From Streptomyces sp. A012304 (GTDB lineage Bacteria; Actinomycetota; Actinomycetes; Streptomycetales; Streptomycetaceae), in the NCBI RefSeq assembly GCF_026008495.1, contig NZ_BQUN01000111.1:51933-115932 (forward strand): 64,000 nt of DNA. Reading direction: 5' to 3'. The stretch's first letter is position 1; every line of letters starts with the position of its first letter. This document shows, in pieces, positions 25,974 through 34,729 of the stretch. Under the pieces are notes generated by a model. It saw only the letters and a program-made list of their open reading frames with translations, searched no databases and was not told the DNA's origin. A program made the translations under genes and the position numbers.

Positions 25974-27062
25974 TCAAGGGTGCCAACGTAGGTCTGCAGG
26001 GCGACGCACACCGGGGCCATTCCGAGTAATGGCCCGTCCTGGGTGACCTGCCGTCATGCCCGTGTGGCGGTCTTCTCCGGCATCGTCTTCGCCGGGACGC
26101 GGTGCAGTCCCTTGCGGTCGTGAAAGGGGTGACTGCCCCAGGTGCGGGCCGAGGACGTCCTCGCCTGCGGGGCAGACCGCGAGGCAGTAGCCGGACTTGT
26201 AGCCGGGGGGCGAGCTCAGGCTCTGCCACATGGAGGCGCTCTCGGAATCGCTGACGCGGGAGCGGTAGTCGGCGGCGTCCTCGCTGTCGGCCACGGTCTG
26301 TGCCCAGTCGGTGAACCCGCTCATGAACTCGCGGTAGTTGTGCGTGGTGCAGGCCAGTGCGTCGAAGGCGCCGTCCTTGGCGATGGCGCCGACCGGGCAG
26401 GCCGCGACGCACAACTTGCAGTCGATACAGGGGTTGTAGTCCAGTGCCTGTCCGTACGCGCTCACCTCCGCGTCCACCAGGACGGTCACGAGCAGGATGA
26501 AGCTGCCGAACTTCGGGTGGATGACGTTGCGGTGCAGGCCCATCACGCCGAGCCCGGCGGCCACCGCGACCGTCTTGTGCGCCACCACCCAGATCCGTTC
26601 GCTGGGGAAGCGGTCCATCTCCTGGGGGAAGCCGACCGACGGGTTGAGGGCGCGGTAGCCGGCGTCCTGGAGTGCCTGGGTGACACTGCGGGCGGCGTGG
26701 TTGGCCTGTTCGTCGGTCTGGTGGAACTCCTGGTTGGCCACGCTGCGGGCGGGGGAGCGGCAGTTGTCGCGGTTCATCCGGACCGCCATCGCGATCAGGG
26801 CGCGAGTGCCGGGCAACGCGGACAGCGCGTACTCACGCTCACCGGCCAGGTCGGGGTGGTCCAGGCTGACCGCGGCGACGTCGTCCGCCCCGGCCGCCAG
26901 GCACAGCTCGCGCAGCCAGGCCGCGTCGATCACCGCGGGCGGGCGGCCCACGTCACCGCTCCTGCGCCGGGCGAGCGCGGCCCGCACCGACGGGTGGGCC
27001 GCCAGCTTCGGCGGAAGCCTGGGGTGAGTGGGTTGCCCCTCGGCGTCGGGCGCGGCAGTCAT
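25974..27062 (-). CDS. 4Fe-4S iron-sulfur oxidoreductase, epoxyqueuosine-reductase-like
   Basis: A 362-residue protein with two Fe-S clusters: CIDCKLCVAACP, and a second set including CTTHNYR and GYCLAVCPAGED. The layout resembles QueG or reductive-dehalogenase-like Fe-S proteins, with an N-terminal cofactor domain. The ATG at 27062 follows AGGAGG. The C-terminus after AGEDVLGPHL does not look like the family; reading another frame there gives a more family-like DRKGLHRVPAK run and stop. The promoter carries the TetR operators at 27108-27144. The substrate is unknown; the context suggests a reduced xenobiotic. Confidence 0.72.
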   Translation of the reverse strand: MTAAPDAEGQPTHPRLPPKLAAHPSVRAALARRRSGDVGRPPAVIDAAWLRELCLAAGADDVAAVSLDHPDLAGEREYALSALPGTRALIAMAVRMNRDNCRSPARSVANQEFHQTDEQANHAARSVTQALQDAGYRALNPSVGFPQEMDRFPSERIWVVAHKTVAVAAGLGVMGLHRNVIHPKFGSFILLVTVLVDAEVSAYGQALDYNPCIDCKLCVAACPVGAIAKDGAFDALACTTHNYREFMSGFTDWAQTVADSEDAADYRSRVSDSESASMWQSLSSPPGYKSGYCLAVCPAGEDVLGPHLGQSPLSRPQGTAPRPGEDDAGEDRHTGMTAGHPGRAITRNGPGVRRPADLRWHP

Positions 27063-27107
27063 CCGTCCTCCTGGGGAAGCGGGTACGAGGCTCACCGTCA
27101 CGGCGAG

Positions 27108-27144
27108 AAACCGATCGGTTTCGCCACCGTAAACCGATCGGTTT
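27108..27144 (-). promoter_or_regulatory. Pair of TetR operators before the Fe-S gene
   Basis: Two perfect 14-base palindromes AAACCGATCGGTTT at 27108-27121 and 27131-27144, 23 bases centre to centre. Both lie within the 85 bases before the Fe-S gene. The same sequence occurs at three other promoters nearby. Confidence 0.82.
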
Positions 27145-27355
27145 CGCACGCAAGCCCAAGTGGTGAGCCTCTCCTTCGGACTCCTTCGGACTGTCGGTCA
27201 AGGTCCTCGCGGGCGCCGGTGATCGATCGTCAGGCGGTCAGGGCTCGGCCCGCGGGTCGGGCCGGGGCGCCGGCCCTCGGAGGGTAACGGGCCTGAGAGG
27301 CCATGGGAGTTGCTCGGTCGCCGGGGGCCGGCTGCGACTCGCCGAGCGCATCGCT

Positions 27356-27405
27356 CGCCGCGGCTGCTCGTCGCGCCCGTCAATCGCCGCAGCTGCTCGT
27401 CACGC
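27356..27405. repeat. Two near-identical 21-bp direct repeats downstream of the TetR gene
   Basis: The sequences at 27356-27376 and 27385-27405 match at 19 of 21 bases with a 29-base period, ending just before the stop of the TetR gene at 27412. They lie in a 263-base gap (27149-27411) with no other feature. Confidence 0.5.
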
Positions 27406-27411
27406 GATGCG

Positions 27412-27981
27412 TCAGCGCATGTCCGCCGCGTCGAGCAGGGTGGTCACGGTGGGAGCGACGAGCCCGGCCTGTGTGTCTGCCTTGATTCCCGCACGGGCGC
27501 TGGCGCCGTCGAAAACCAGGATCAGCTGGCGGGCCAGCAGGTCCGGGTCGCTCGCCCCGCCCTGTTCGGCCTCGGCGCGGAAGAAGGCCGTCAGGTTCTC
27601 CTTGACCCTGTGGGCCACCTGGCTCGCGGGGTGGCTCGGGTCCTTGAGCTCGATCTGTACGACGAGGTACCGGCAGCCCTGGAAGTCGGGTGCGCCCGCC
27701 TGTGCCTCCGCCTGTTCGAAGACGTGCAGGATCCGCTCGCGGGGTGGACGGTTGTCGTCCGCCGCGGGAAGGAGTGCCGTCACGTAGGCGGAGGCGCGTT
27801 CCTCCAGGCTCGCCGCCAGCAGTTCGCCCTTGCTCTCGAACAGCTTGTACATGGAGCGCTTGGACACCCCCGCCGCCTTGCACAGCGCGTCGACGCCGAT
27901 GTTGACGCCGTCTCGGTAGGTGAGCGTGGCCGCTGCCTCCAGCAGGCGCTCTCGGGAACCTGGCATTGCTTCGGTGGTCAT
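27412..27981 (-). CDS. TetR/AcrR-family repressor
   Basis: A 189-residue TetR regulator with an N-terminal helix-turn-helix (VDALCKAAGVSKRSMYKLFESKGELL) and a ligand-binding C-terminus. It sits between an Fe-S oxidoreductase and an MFS exporter, all on the reverse strand, and its own promoter holds an operator at 28014-28027. Four operators with the same palindrome at four promoters make it the likely repressor of the whole island. No strong ribosome site precedes the start, so translation from a near-leaderless transcript is possible. Confidence 0.85.
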   Translation of the reverse strand: MTTEAMPGSRERLLEAAATLTYRDGVNIGVDALCKAAGVSKRSMYKLFESKGELLAASLEERASAYVTALLPAADDNRPPRERILHVFEQAEAQAGAPDFQGCRYLVVQIELKDPSHPASQVAHRVKENLTAFFRAEAEQGGASDPDLLARQLILVFDGASARAGIKADTQAGLVAPTVTTLLDAADMR

Positions 27982-28013
27982 ATGGCGAGGTTAACTCGAT
28001 TCCGACCTATTGG

Positions 28014-28027
28014 AAACCGATCGGTTT
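28014..28027. promoter_or_regulatory. TetR operator at the tetR promoter
   Basis: The perfect palindrome AAACCGATCGGTTT begins 33 bases before the start codon of the TetR gene and matches the other island operators. A degenerate half-site may lie near 27992-28005. Confidence 0.8.
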
Positions 28028-28116
28028 ACGATGGGTGTCGAGAGGGAGCGGTAGAAGCCGGGCGGCGCCTTGACGGGGGTGCGCCCGGACGTCACACCCC
28101 CATCGCGGTCTCCGGC

Positions 28117-29613
28117 TCAGTGGGCGATCACCGGCTCGCCCTCCGATGGCGCCAGAGCCGTGTTCGGCATCAGGAATGCCGTGAGCACCGCACCGACCAC
28201 GAAGATCCCGGCGCCCCACGCCAGGGTGGCCGTGTAGCTCTCGACCCCGGCCTGGGCCACGGTCAGTGCGCTGGGCTTGTGCGAGGACAGGTAATCGGTG
28301 GCGGCCGATGAGGCGACGGTGGTCAGCAGCGCCGTGCTGATCGAGCCGCCCACCTGCTGGCTGGTGTTGATCAGCGCCGAGGCGACACCCGCGTCCTCGT
28401 GGCGCACGCCTGCGGTCGCCCCCTGGAACGCGGTGGTCATCACCGCACCGATGCCGAGGCCCAGCAGGATCATGCCCGGCATGATGTCGGCGACGTAGGT
28501 GCTGTCCAGGGTGAGCCGGGTCAGCAGGGCCATGCCGGACGCGGAGACCAGGAAGCCGGCGCTGACCACGATCTTCGGGCCGACCCTGGGCAGCAGCAGC
28601 GAGGGCACCGTGGTCGAGGCGGCGACGATGCCGCCGACCATCGGCAGGAAGGACAGACCGGCCTCGATGGGGGAGTAGCCGATGCTGGCCTCCAGGTAGT
28701 AGGTCAGGAACAGGAAGATCGAGAACATACCCATGCCCAGGACGAACACGGCGAGGAACGAACCGCCTCGGGTGCGGTGCAGTACGACGCGCAGCGGCAA
28801 CAGCGGATGCGTGACCCTGAGCTCCAGCCAGGCGAACACCGCGAGCAGCACCACGCCGCTGATCATGGAGCCGAGGGCGACCGGGTCGGTCCAGCTGGTG
28901 GATTCCACGTGCGCGAACCCGTAGACGATGCCGAACAGTGCGGCGCTCACCACGACGGTGCCAGGAAGGTCGATCCTGGGCCGCTCGGTGCCCACGGGCT
29001 TGGCCAGCAACAGCAGCGCACCGGCCAGCGCGACGCCCGCGAAAACGACGTTCACGTACATCACCCAGCGCCACGACGCCCATTCGGTGAGCATGCCGCC
29101 GAGCAGCAGCCCGACCGCGGCACCCGCACCGGACAACGCACTGAAGATGCCGAAGGCTTTCGGCCGTTCGGCCGGGTCGGTGAAGGTCACGCTGAGCAGG
29201 GAGAGCGCCGCGGGCGCGAGCAGCGCGGCGAAGACGCCCTGGCCCACGCGTGCCGCGACGAGGATTTCGAAGCTGCCGGCCGCACCGCCGACGACGGATG
29301 CGGCCGCGAAACCGAACAGGCCGGCCACGAACGTCGTACGTCGGCCGAACAGGTCACCGAGCCGGCCCCCGAGCAGCAGCAGGCTGCCGAACGCCAGGGC
29401 GTACCCCGTGATGACCCACTGCCGGCTGCCATCGCTGAAGCCGAGGTCATGCTGCGCTTCGGGCAGCGCGATGTTCACGACCGTCGCATCGAGCGTGACC
29501 ATCAGCTGCGCCACGCCCAGCACGACGAGCACCCACCAGCGCACGGCATGTGAGCCGCGGCGGCCCGAGTCTGTTTTTCCGGAGGCGGGCGCCCCGCGGT
29601 CGAAGGTCGTAGT
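28117..29613 (-). CDS. MFS exporter, DHA2 (14-TM) drug efflux type
   Basis: A 498-residue MFS protein with the family motif LDATVVNIALPEAQ, motif A GGRLGDLFGRR and 14 hydrophobic segments, typical of the DHA2/EmrB-QacA drug:H+ antiporters. The ATG at 29613 follows AAGGGAAG. Two TetR operators (29657-29694) lie directly before it. The substrate is unknown. Confidence 0.88.
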   Translation of the reverse strand, partial: TTTFDRGAPASGKTDSGRRGSHAVRWWVLVVLGVAQLMVTLDATVVNIALPEAQHDLGFSDGSRQWVITGYALAFGSLLLLGGRLGDLFGRRTTFVAGLFGFAAASVVGGAAGSFEILVAARVGQGVFAALLAPAALSLLSVTFTDPAERPKAFGIFSALSGAGAAVGLLLGGMLTEWASWRWVMYVNVVFAGVALAGALLLLAKPVGTERPRIDLPGTVVVSAALFGIVYGFAHVESTSWTDPVALGSMISGVVLLAVFAWLELRVTHPLLPLRVVLHRTRGGSFLAVFVLGMGMFSIFLFLTYYLEASIGYSPIEAGLSFLPMVGGIVAASTTVPSLLLPRVGPKIVVSAGFLVSASGMALLTRLTLDSTYVADIMPGMILLGLGIGAVMTTAFQGATAGVRHEDAGVASALINTSQQVGGSISTALLTTVASSAATDYLSSHKPSALTVAQAGVESYTATLAWGAGIFVVGAVLTAFLMPNTALAPSEGEPVIAH

Positions 29614-29656
29614 CATGTCTTCCCTTGCTGCTGGTCGTAGGCTGGACACCAGCCGG

Positions 29657-29694
29657 AAACCGATCTGTTTCCGTCAAGGGAAACAGATCGGTTT
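29657..29694. promoter_or_regulatory. Two TetR operators before the MFS gene
   Basis: AAACCGATCTGTTT (29657-29670) and AAACAGATCGGTTT (29681-29694) each differ from the consensus at one base and are exact reverse complements of each other, so together they form an inverted repeat of about 18 bases per arm. Confidence 0.8.
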
Positions 29695-29903
29695 CCTGGG
29701 TGCAAGTGAGGGGGTGCTTCTGGCTCGCCGACGGTGCCGCCTCGACAAGCCATTGGCTGCTCCCTCGCGGCAGGGTTGTTCGGCCTGCGGCGGCGCCCTG
29801 GGTGTGCCCGGCCGGATGGGCGGGCGGAGGGCTCGTCGTCCCAGGGGTCCACGGGTACGGAACGCCCCGCTGAAGCCGAGCCCCTGACGGGGCTTGCGCA
29901 CGG

Positions 29904-29941
29904 AAACCGACCGGTTTACCTTGATGGAAACTGATCGGTTT
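29904..29941. promoter_or_regulatory. Two TetR operators before the alpha/beta hydrolase
   Basis: AAACCGACCGGTTT (29904-29917) and AAACTGATCGGTTT (29928-29941) are 24 bases apart centre to centre. They lie about 65-100 bases before the hydrolase start and match the other island operators. Confidence 0.8.
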
Positions 29942-30004
29942 CTCATCCTCCGGTGAGAGTCATGACCGTTTTGGTAATCCCCTCACGCACAAGGAGCCGG
30001 CGAG

Positions 30005-30874
30005 ATGCCCAGCCAAGAGTCCCGTCCCACGATTCACATTCCGGGGATCACCAGCCACACGATCTCCCCTCGCAGCGGCCGCGAGGGAGAACTGCGCTAT
30101 CTCAAGGCGGGCACCGGCGCCCCCCTGGTTCTGCTGCACACCGTGCGCACCCAGGCCGAGCACTTCCGCCACCTCATCCCACTGATCGCCGACCACTACA
30201 CCGTGTACGCCCTCGACCTGCCGGGGATGGGCTACTCCGAGATCGTGCCCGGAGCGTCGTACGACGAGCCGGCCATGCGCGCGGGCGTCAAGCGGCTGCT
30301 CACCGAACTCGACCTCCACGACGTGACGTTGGCCGGGGAGTCCATGGGGGCGGTGCTCGCTCTGACCACCGCGGCCGACCTGCCGGAGCGGGTACGGCGC
30401 GTCGTCGCGGTCAACACCTACGACTTCCGTGGCGGCATCGCCCGCTCCAGCCTCCTCGCCCGCGTGGTGGTCAGCGGTGTTCTCGCCCCGGGGGTGGGCC
30501 CGGTGATCGCCGGGGTGGAGCCCAGGCCCGCCCTCAGCAAGATCCTTCAGGGCGGGCTCGGCGACACGAGCGCGCTGCGCGAGGACTACGTGGACGAGCT
30601 CCTCCAGGTGGGCGCCCGACCGGGCTACCCGACCGTCGCCCGGGCCGTGTACCAGGCCCTGCCCAGCCTCATCGCGGCGCGTTCGCGCTATCGCGAGGTC
30701 AAGGCGCCGGTCCACTTCGTCTACGGCGAGAAGGACTGGTCCCGCCCCTCGGACCGGCAGGCCAACAAGGAACTGCTGCCGGCCGCCGACTTCACACAGG
30801 TGCCGAAGGCCGGCCACTTCATCGCCCTGGAACGGCCCGACGTGCTGGCTGACCTGCTGATCGCGGTGGCCTGA
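30005..30874 (+). CDS. Alpha/beta hydrolase
   Basis: A 289-residue alpha/beta hydrolase with the nucleophile elbow GESMGA (Ser in the middle), an acid candidate Asp in YGEKDWS and the catalytic His in KAGHFIALE. It is the forward-strand member of the TetR-controlled island. Its likely role is to hydrolyse an ester or lactone of the inducing compound. The start ATG follows GGAGCCGGCG. Confidence 0.85.
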   Translation: MPSQESRPTIHIPGITSHTISPRSGREGELRYLKAGTGAPLVLLHTVRTQAEHFRHLIPLIADHYTVYALDLPGMGYSEIVPGASYDEPAMRAGVKRLLTELDLHDVTLAGESMGAVLALTTAADLPERVRRVVAVNTYDFRGGIARSSLLARVVVSGVLAPGVGPVIAGVEPRPALSKILQGGLGDTSALREDYVDELLQVGARPGYPTVARAVYQALPSLIAARSRYREVKAPVHFVYGEKDWSRPSDRQANKELLPAADFTQVPKAGHFIALERPDVLADLLIAVA

Positions 30875-30932
30875 CCCCGCGACCCCTGACCGACAAGGAG
30901 CAGAGCATGGCGGACATCCTTGCGAGGTGTCC

Positions 30933-31104
30933 GTTCCAGGCCGTGTAACATCACCTCGGTGCGCGGGCGGTCATGGTGTTCCACGAAAGCGACCACGCAG
31001 TCGGTGCCCCGCTCGATACGGCGGTGCGCCTCGGAGAGCATGGCGTAGGTCTTGCCGACGCCGGGTGCGGCGCCGAGGTAGATCCGGAGCTTGCCGCGTG
31101 CCAT
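30933..31104 (-). pseudogene. kdpD: Truncated kdpD fragment (sensor kinase N-terminus)
   Basis: About 57 codons encode the start of the sensor KdpD, including the Walker A-like GAAPGVGKT and the following FVEHHDRPRTE. After residue 57 the sequence stops resembling KdpD and the frame runs into the alpha/beta hydrolase region. A normal KdpD is about 850 residues, so the kinase, transmembrane and ATP-binding parts are missing. The junction is near 30933. It starts one base after the kdpE stop codon. Confidence 0.8.
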
Positions 31105-31105
31105 G

Positions 31106-31789
31106 TCATCCCTCGAAGCGGTAGCCCATGCCGGGCTCGGTGATCAGATAGCGGGGATGGGAGGGGTCCGCCTCGAGTTTGCGGCGCAGCTGGGCCATGT
31201 ACACCCGCAGGTAGTTGTTCTTGCTGCGCTGCGAGACGCCCCAGACCTCCTGGAGGAGGTGCTTCTGCGTGATCAGCCGGCCCGGACTGGTCACCAGAAT
31301 CTCCAGCAGATGCCACTCGGTCGGGGTCAGCCGTACGTCCCGCCCGTCCCTGACGACTCTTTTGGCGATCAGATCGATGCTGAAGTCCGTCGTCTCGACG
31401 AGCATCGTCCCGCGCGGGTGCGAGGAGTCATCGGTACGGCGGACCGCGGCGCGCAGCCGGGCCAGCAGCTCGTCGATGCTGAACGGCTTGGTGATGTAGT
31501 CGTCGGCGCCGGCGTCGAGCGCGGCCACCTTCTCGTTCGACGCCTGCCGGGCGGACAGGACCAGGACCGGGACCCGGCTCCAGCCCCGCAGGGCCTCGAT
31601 GACGTCGACGCCGTCCATGTCGGGCAGACCGAGGTCGAGCAGCACGGCGTCGGGCTGACGCGCGGCGGCGAGACGGAGGGCCGTGGCACCGTCGGGGGCG
31701 GCGTCCACGCCGTAGTGGCGTGCCTGCAAGTTGATGACGAGGGCCCGTACGAGCTGCGGGTCGTCCTCCACCACGAGCACCCGGGTCAT
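31106..31789 (-). CDS. kdpE: KdpE response regulator
   Basis: A 227-residue OmpR-type regulator: receiver domain with the acidic pair (VVEDDPQ) and phosphorylation Asp in LLDLGLPDMDG, and a winged helix ending RVYMAQLRRKLEADPS. It matches KdpE, which activates kdpFABC in response to low potassium. Its gene is intact, but the partner sensor following it is truncated to a remnant. It could therefore be uncoupled, phosphorylated by another kinase, or constitutively inactive. Confidence 0.85.
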   Translation of the reverse strand: MTRVLVVEDDPQLVRALVINLQARHYGVDAAPDGATALRLAAARQPDAVLLDLGLPDMDGVDVIEALRGWSRVPVLVLSARQASNEKVAALDAGADDYITKPFSIDELLARLRAAVRRTDDSSHPRGTMLVETTDFSIDLIAKRVVRDGRDVRLTPTEWHLLEILVTSPGRLITQKHLLQEVWGVSQRSKNNYLRVYMAQLRRKLEADPSHPRYLITEPGMGYRFEG

Positions 31790-31873
31790 GGGTGTGTGCC
31801 TCTCCTGTCGTGCGTCGGCCCGTGCGCGCCGGAGGCGGGGCGACCGACTTCAGGGCGGTGGGAGCCGGCGGGC

Positions 31874-31892
31874 CGGGACGCCTCCCGTCCCG
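31874..31892 (-). terminator. Hairpin between kdpC and kdpE
   Basis: A 7-bp stem (31874-31880 and 31886-31892) around five bases, between the kdpC stop at 31920 and the kdpE start. It might separate the structural and regulatory genes. No T-run. Confidence 0.35.
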
Positions 31893-31919
31893 CCGCCTCC
31901 CGTGGGTGTCGCGAGGCCG

Positions 31920-32588
31920 TCACTGCTTCGCTACGAGGTCCTTGAGCGCGATGTTGAGTTCCAGGACGTTCACGCGGGGCTCGCCCATGAAGCCCAGCGT
32001 GCGGCCCTCGGTGTGGTCCTCGACCAGCTGGTCGACCTGGGCGACGGACAGGCCGTTCTTCGCCGCGATCCGGTGGACCTGGAGTTCGGCGTAGGCCGGG
32101 GAGATGTCCGGGTCCAGGCCGGAGGCGGAGGAGGTGACCGCGTCCGGGGGGACGTCCGAGGGTTTGACGGTGTAACCGGGCACGGAGTTGTCCTTCACGA
32201 CCGCGGCCTTGGCGTCCTCGACCTGCTTGATCAGGTCCTTGCTGTCGGCGGACAGGTTGGTGGCGCCGGACAGCAGCAGCTTGTACCGCGTGTTGACGCT
32301 GTTGGTGCCGAGCCCGTTGGCCGGGCGGCCCTGGAACCACTTCAGGTCCGGCGCGGGGGTCTCCTGGCCCATCTTCAACGGCAGGTTGTAGGACTGCCCG
32401 ATCAGGGATGAGCCGACGACCTTGCCGTCCACCTTGATCTCGGAGCCGTTCGCCTTGCCGGGGAACAGCCCCTGGGCGATGCCGGTGACGACCAGGGGGT
32501 AGATGACGCCGGTGACCAGGGTCAGCACGAGGAGGGCGCGCAGGCCCGCCCCGAGCAGCCGGGCGGTGTTCACAACGGAGTTGTTCAT
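31920..32588 (-). CDS. kdpC: KdpC, potassium-transporting ATPase subunit C
   Basis: A 222-residue membrane-anchored subunit: one N-terminal hydrophobic helix (LLVLTLVTGVIYPLVV), the GQSYNLPLKMGQ region and the C-terminal VNVLELNIALKDL typical of KdpC. The ATG at 32588 lies 5 bases after the kdpB stop. It stabilises the KdpFABC complex. Confidence 0.92.
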   Translation of the reverse strand: MNNSVVNTARLLGAGLRALLVLTLVTGVIYPLVVTGIAQGLFPGKANGSEIKVDGKVVGSSLIGQSYNLPLKMGQETPAPDLKWFQGRPANGLGTNSVNTRYKLLLSGATNLSADSKDLIKQVEDAKAAVVKDNSVPGYTVKPSDVPPDAVTSSASGLDPDISPAYAELQVHRIAAKNGLSVAQVDQLVEDHTEGRTLGFMGEPRVNVLELNIALKDLVAKQ

Positions 32589-32593
32589 GGCTC

Positions 32594-34729
32594 TCAGCCG
32601 ATCCCGGGGATGAGGGAGATGAGCAGGTCGATGAGCTTGATGCCGATGAACGGCGCGATCAGCCCGCCGAGCCCGTAGACGGTGAGGTTTCGTCGCAGCA
32701 TGCGGTCCGCGCTGACCGGCCGGTACCGCACGCCCTTCAGGGACAGCGGTACCAGCGCGATGATGATCAGCGCGTTGAAGACGACGGCCGACAGGATCGC
32801 GGAGTCCGGGGAGGACAGGCCCATGATGTTGAGCTTGTCCAGGCCCGGGTAGACCGCCGCGAACAGCGCGGGGATGATCGCGAAGTACTTGGCGACGTCG
32901 TTGGCGATGGAGAACGTCGTCAACGCGCCCCGGGTGATGAGGAGTTGCTTGCCGATCTCGACGATCTCGATGAGCTTGGTCGGGTTGGAGTCGAGGTCGA
33001 CCATGTTGCCGGCCTCCTTGGCGGCCGACGTGCCGGTGTTCATCGCCACGCCGACGTCGGCCTGGGCGAGGGCCGGGGCGTCGTTGGTGCCGTCGCCGGT
33101 CATCGCGACGAGCTTGCCGCCCGCCTGCTCGCGCTTGATGAGGGCCATCTTGTCCTCGGGGGTGGCCTCGGCGAGGAAGTCGTCGACACCGGCCTCCTCG
33201 GCGATCGCCTTGGCCGTCAGCGGGTTGTCGCCCGTGATCATGACGGTCTTGATGCCCATCCGGCGCAGCTCTTCGAACCGCTCGCGCATGCCGTCCTTGA
33301 CGACGTCCTTGAGGTGGACGACCCCCAGGACGCGAGCGCCCTGCTCGTCGTCCACCGCGACCAGCAGCGGGGTCCCGCCCGCCTCGGAGATGCGGTGTGC
33401 GATCCCGTCCGCGTCCTCCGCGACCGTGCCGCCCTGCTCCTCGACCCAGGCGACGACCGAGGCCGTGGCGCCCTTGCGGATCCTGCGGCCGTCGACGTCG
33501 ACGCCCGACATCCGGGTCTGGGCGGTGAACTCGATCCATTCGGCGTGCGCCAGCTCGCCCTGGTGGCGCTCGCGCAGCCCGTACTTCTCCTTCGCCAGGA
33601 CGACGACCGAGCGGCCCTCGGGTGTCTCGTCGGCCAGCGACGACAGCTGGGCCGCGTCCGCGACCTCCGCTTCCGTGGTCCCGCGCACCGGCACGAACTC
33701 GGCGGCCTGCCGGTTGCCGAGGGTGATGGTGCCGGTCTTGTCGAGCAGCAGCGTGGAGACGTCACCGGCGGCCTCGACCGCCCGGCCGGACATGGCGAGC
33801 ACGTTGCGCTGGACCAGCCGGTCCATGCCCGCGATGCCGATCGCCGACAGCAGCGCGCCGATGGTGGTCGGTATCAGGCAGACCAGCAGGGCGACCAGCA
33901 CCACCATCGTCAGGTGCGTACCGGCGTAGTCCGCGAAGGGCGGGAGGGTGGCGCACGCGAGGAGGAAGACGATGGTCAGCGAGGCGAGCAGGATGTTCAG
34001 CGCGATCTCGTTGGGCGTCTTCTGCCGTGCGGCGCCCTCGACGAGGTTGATCATCCGGTCGATGAAGGTCTCGCCCGGCCTCGTCGTGATCTTGATGACG
34101 ATCCGGTCGGACAGCACCTTCGTACCGCCGGTGACGGCGCTGCGGTCGCCGCCCGATTCGCGGATGACCGGGGCGGATTCACCGGTGATCGCCGACTCGT
34201 CGACCGATGCGACGCCCTCGACGACGTCCCCGTCACCGGGGATGACATCCCCGGCCTCGCAGACCACGAGGTCGCCGATCGTCAGCCCGGTGCCGGGGAT
34301 CCGCTCTTCCGAGCCGTCGGTGAGCAGCCGGCGGGCGACCGTGTCGGTCTTGGCCTGGCGCAGGGTGTCGGCCTGCGCCTTGCCGCGGCCCTCGGCGACC
34401 GCCTCGGCCAGGTTGGCGAAGATCACGGTCAGCCACAGCCAGACGCTGATCGTCCAGCCGAACCAGTCGCCCGGGTCCTTGAAGGAGAAGACGGTCGTCA
34501 GCACGGACCCGATCCACACCACGAACATCACGGGCGACTTGACCATCACCCGTGGGTCGAGCTTGCGGAAGGCGTCCGGCAGCGACTTGACCAGTTGCCC
34601 GGGGTCGAAGAGGCCCGCATCGACACGGCCCTCGGCGGGCTTGTGCCCGGTGGGGGCGTCGCTGTGCGGCGCCCGGGTGGGAGTGGCTGTGGACATGGAG
34701 CCCTCTGACTTGTCTGTACGGGTGGTCAT
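32594..34729 (-). CDS. kdpB: KdpB, P-type ATPase subunit
   Basis: A 711-residue P-type ATPase with the phosphorylation motif DKTGTI, TGES in the actuator domain, and MTGDGTNDAPALAQADVG. This ATP-driven subunit powers high-affinity K+ uptake through KdpA. The start ATG overlaps the kdpA stop by one base (TGATG), so it is coupled. An alternative start 33 bases downstream is possible. Confidence 0.94.
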   Translation of the reverse strand: MTTRTDKSEGSMSTATPTRAPHSDAPTGHKPAEGRVDAGLFDPGQLVKSLPDAFRKLDPRVMVKSPVMFVVWIGSVLTTVFSFKDPGDWFGWTISVWLWLTVIFANLAEAVAEGRGKAQADTLRQAKTDTVARRLLTDGSEERIPGTGLTIGDLVVCEAGDVIPGDGDVVEGVASVDESAITGESAPVIRESGGDRSAVTGGTKVLSDRIVIKITTRPGETFIDRMINLVEGAARQKTPNEIALNILLASLTIVFLLACATLPPFADYAGTHLTMVVLVALLVCLIPTTIGALLSAIGIAGMDRLVQRNVLAMSGRAVEAAGDVSTLLLDKTGTITLGNRQAAEFVPVRGTTEAEVADAAQLSSLADETPEGRSVVVLAKEKYGLRERHQGELAHAEWIEFTAQTRMSGVDVDGRRIRKGATASVVAWVEEQGGTVAEDADGIAHRISEAGGTPLLVAVDDEQGARVLGVVHLKDVVKDGMRERFEELRRMGIKTVMITGDNPLTAKAIAEEAGVDDFLAEATPEDKMALIKREQAGGKLVAMTGDGTNDAPALAQADVGVAMNTGTSAAKEAGNMVDLDSNPTKLIEIVEIGKQLLITRGALTTFSIANDVAKYFAIIPALFAAVYPGLDKLNIMGLSSPDSAILSAVVFNALIIIALVPLSLKGVRYRPVSADRMLRRNLTVYGLGGLIAPFIGIKLIDLLISLIPGIG

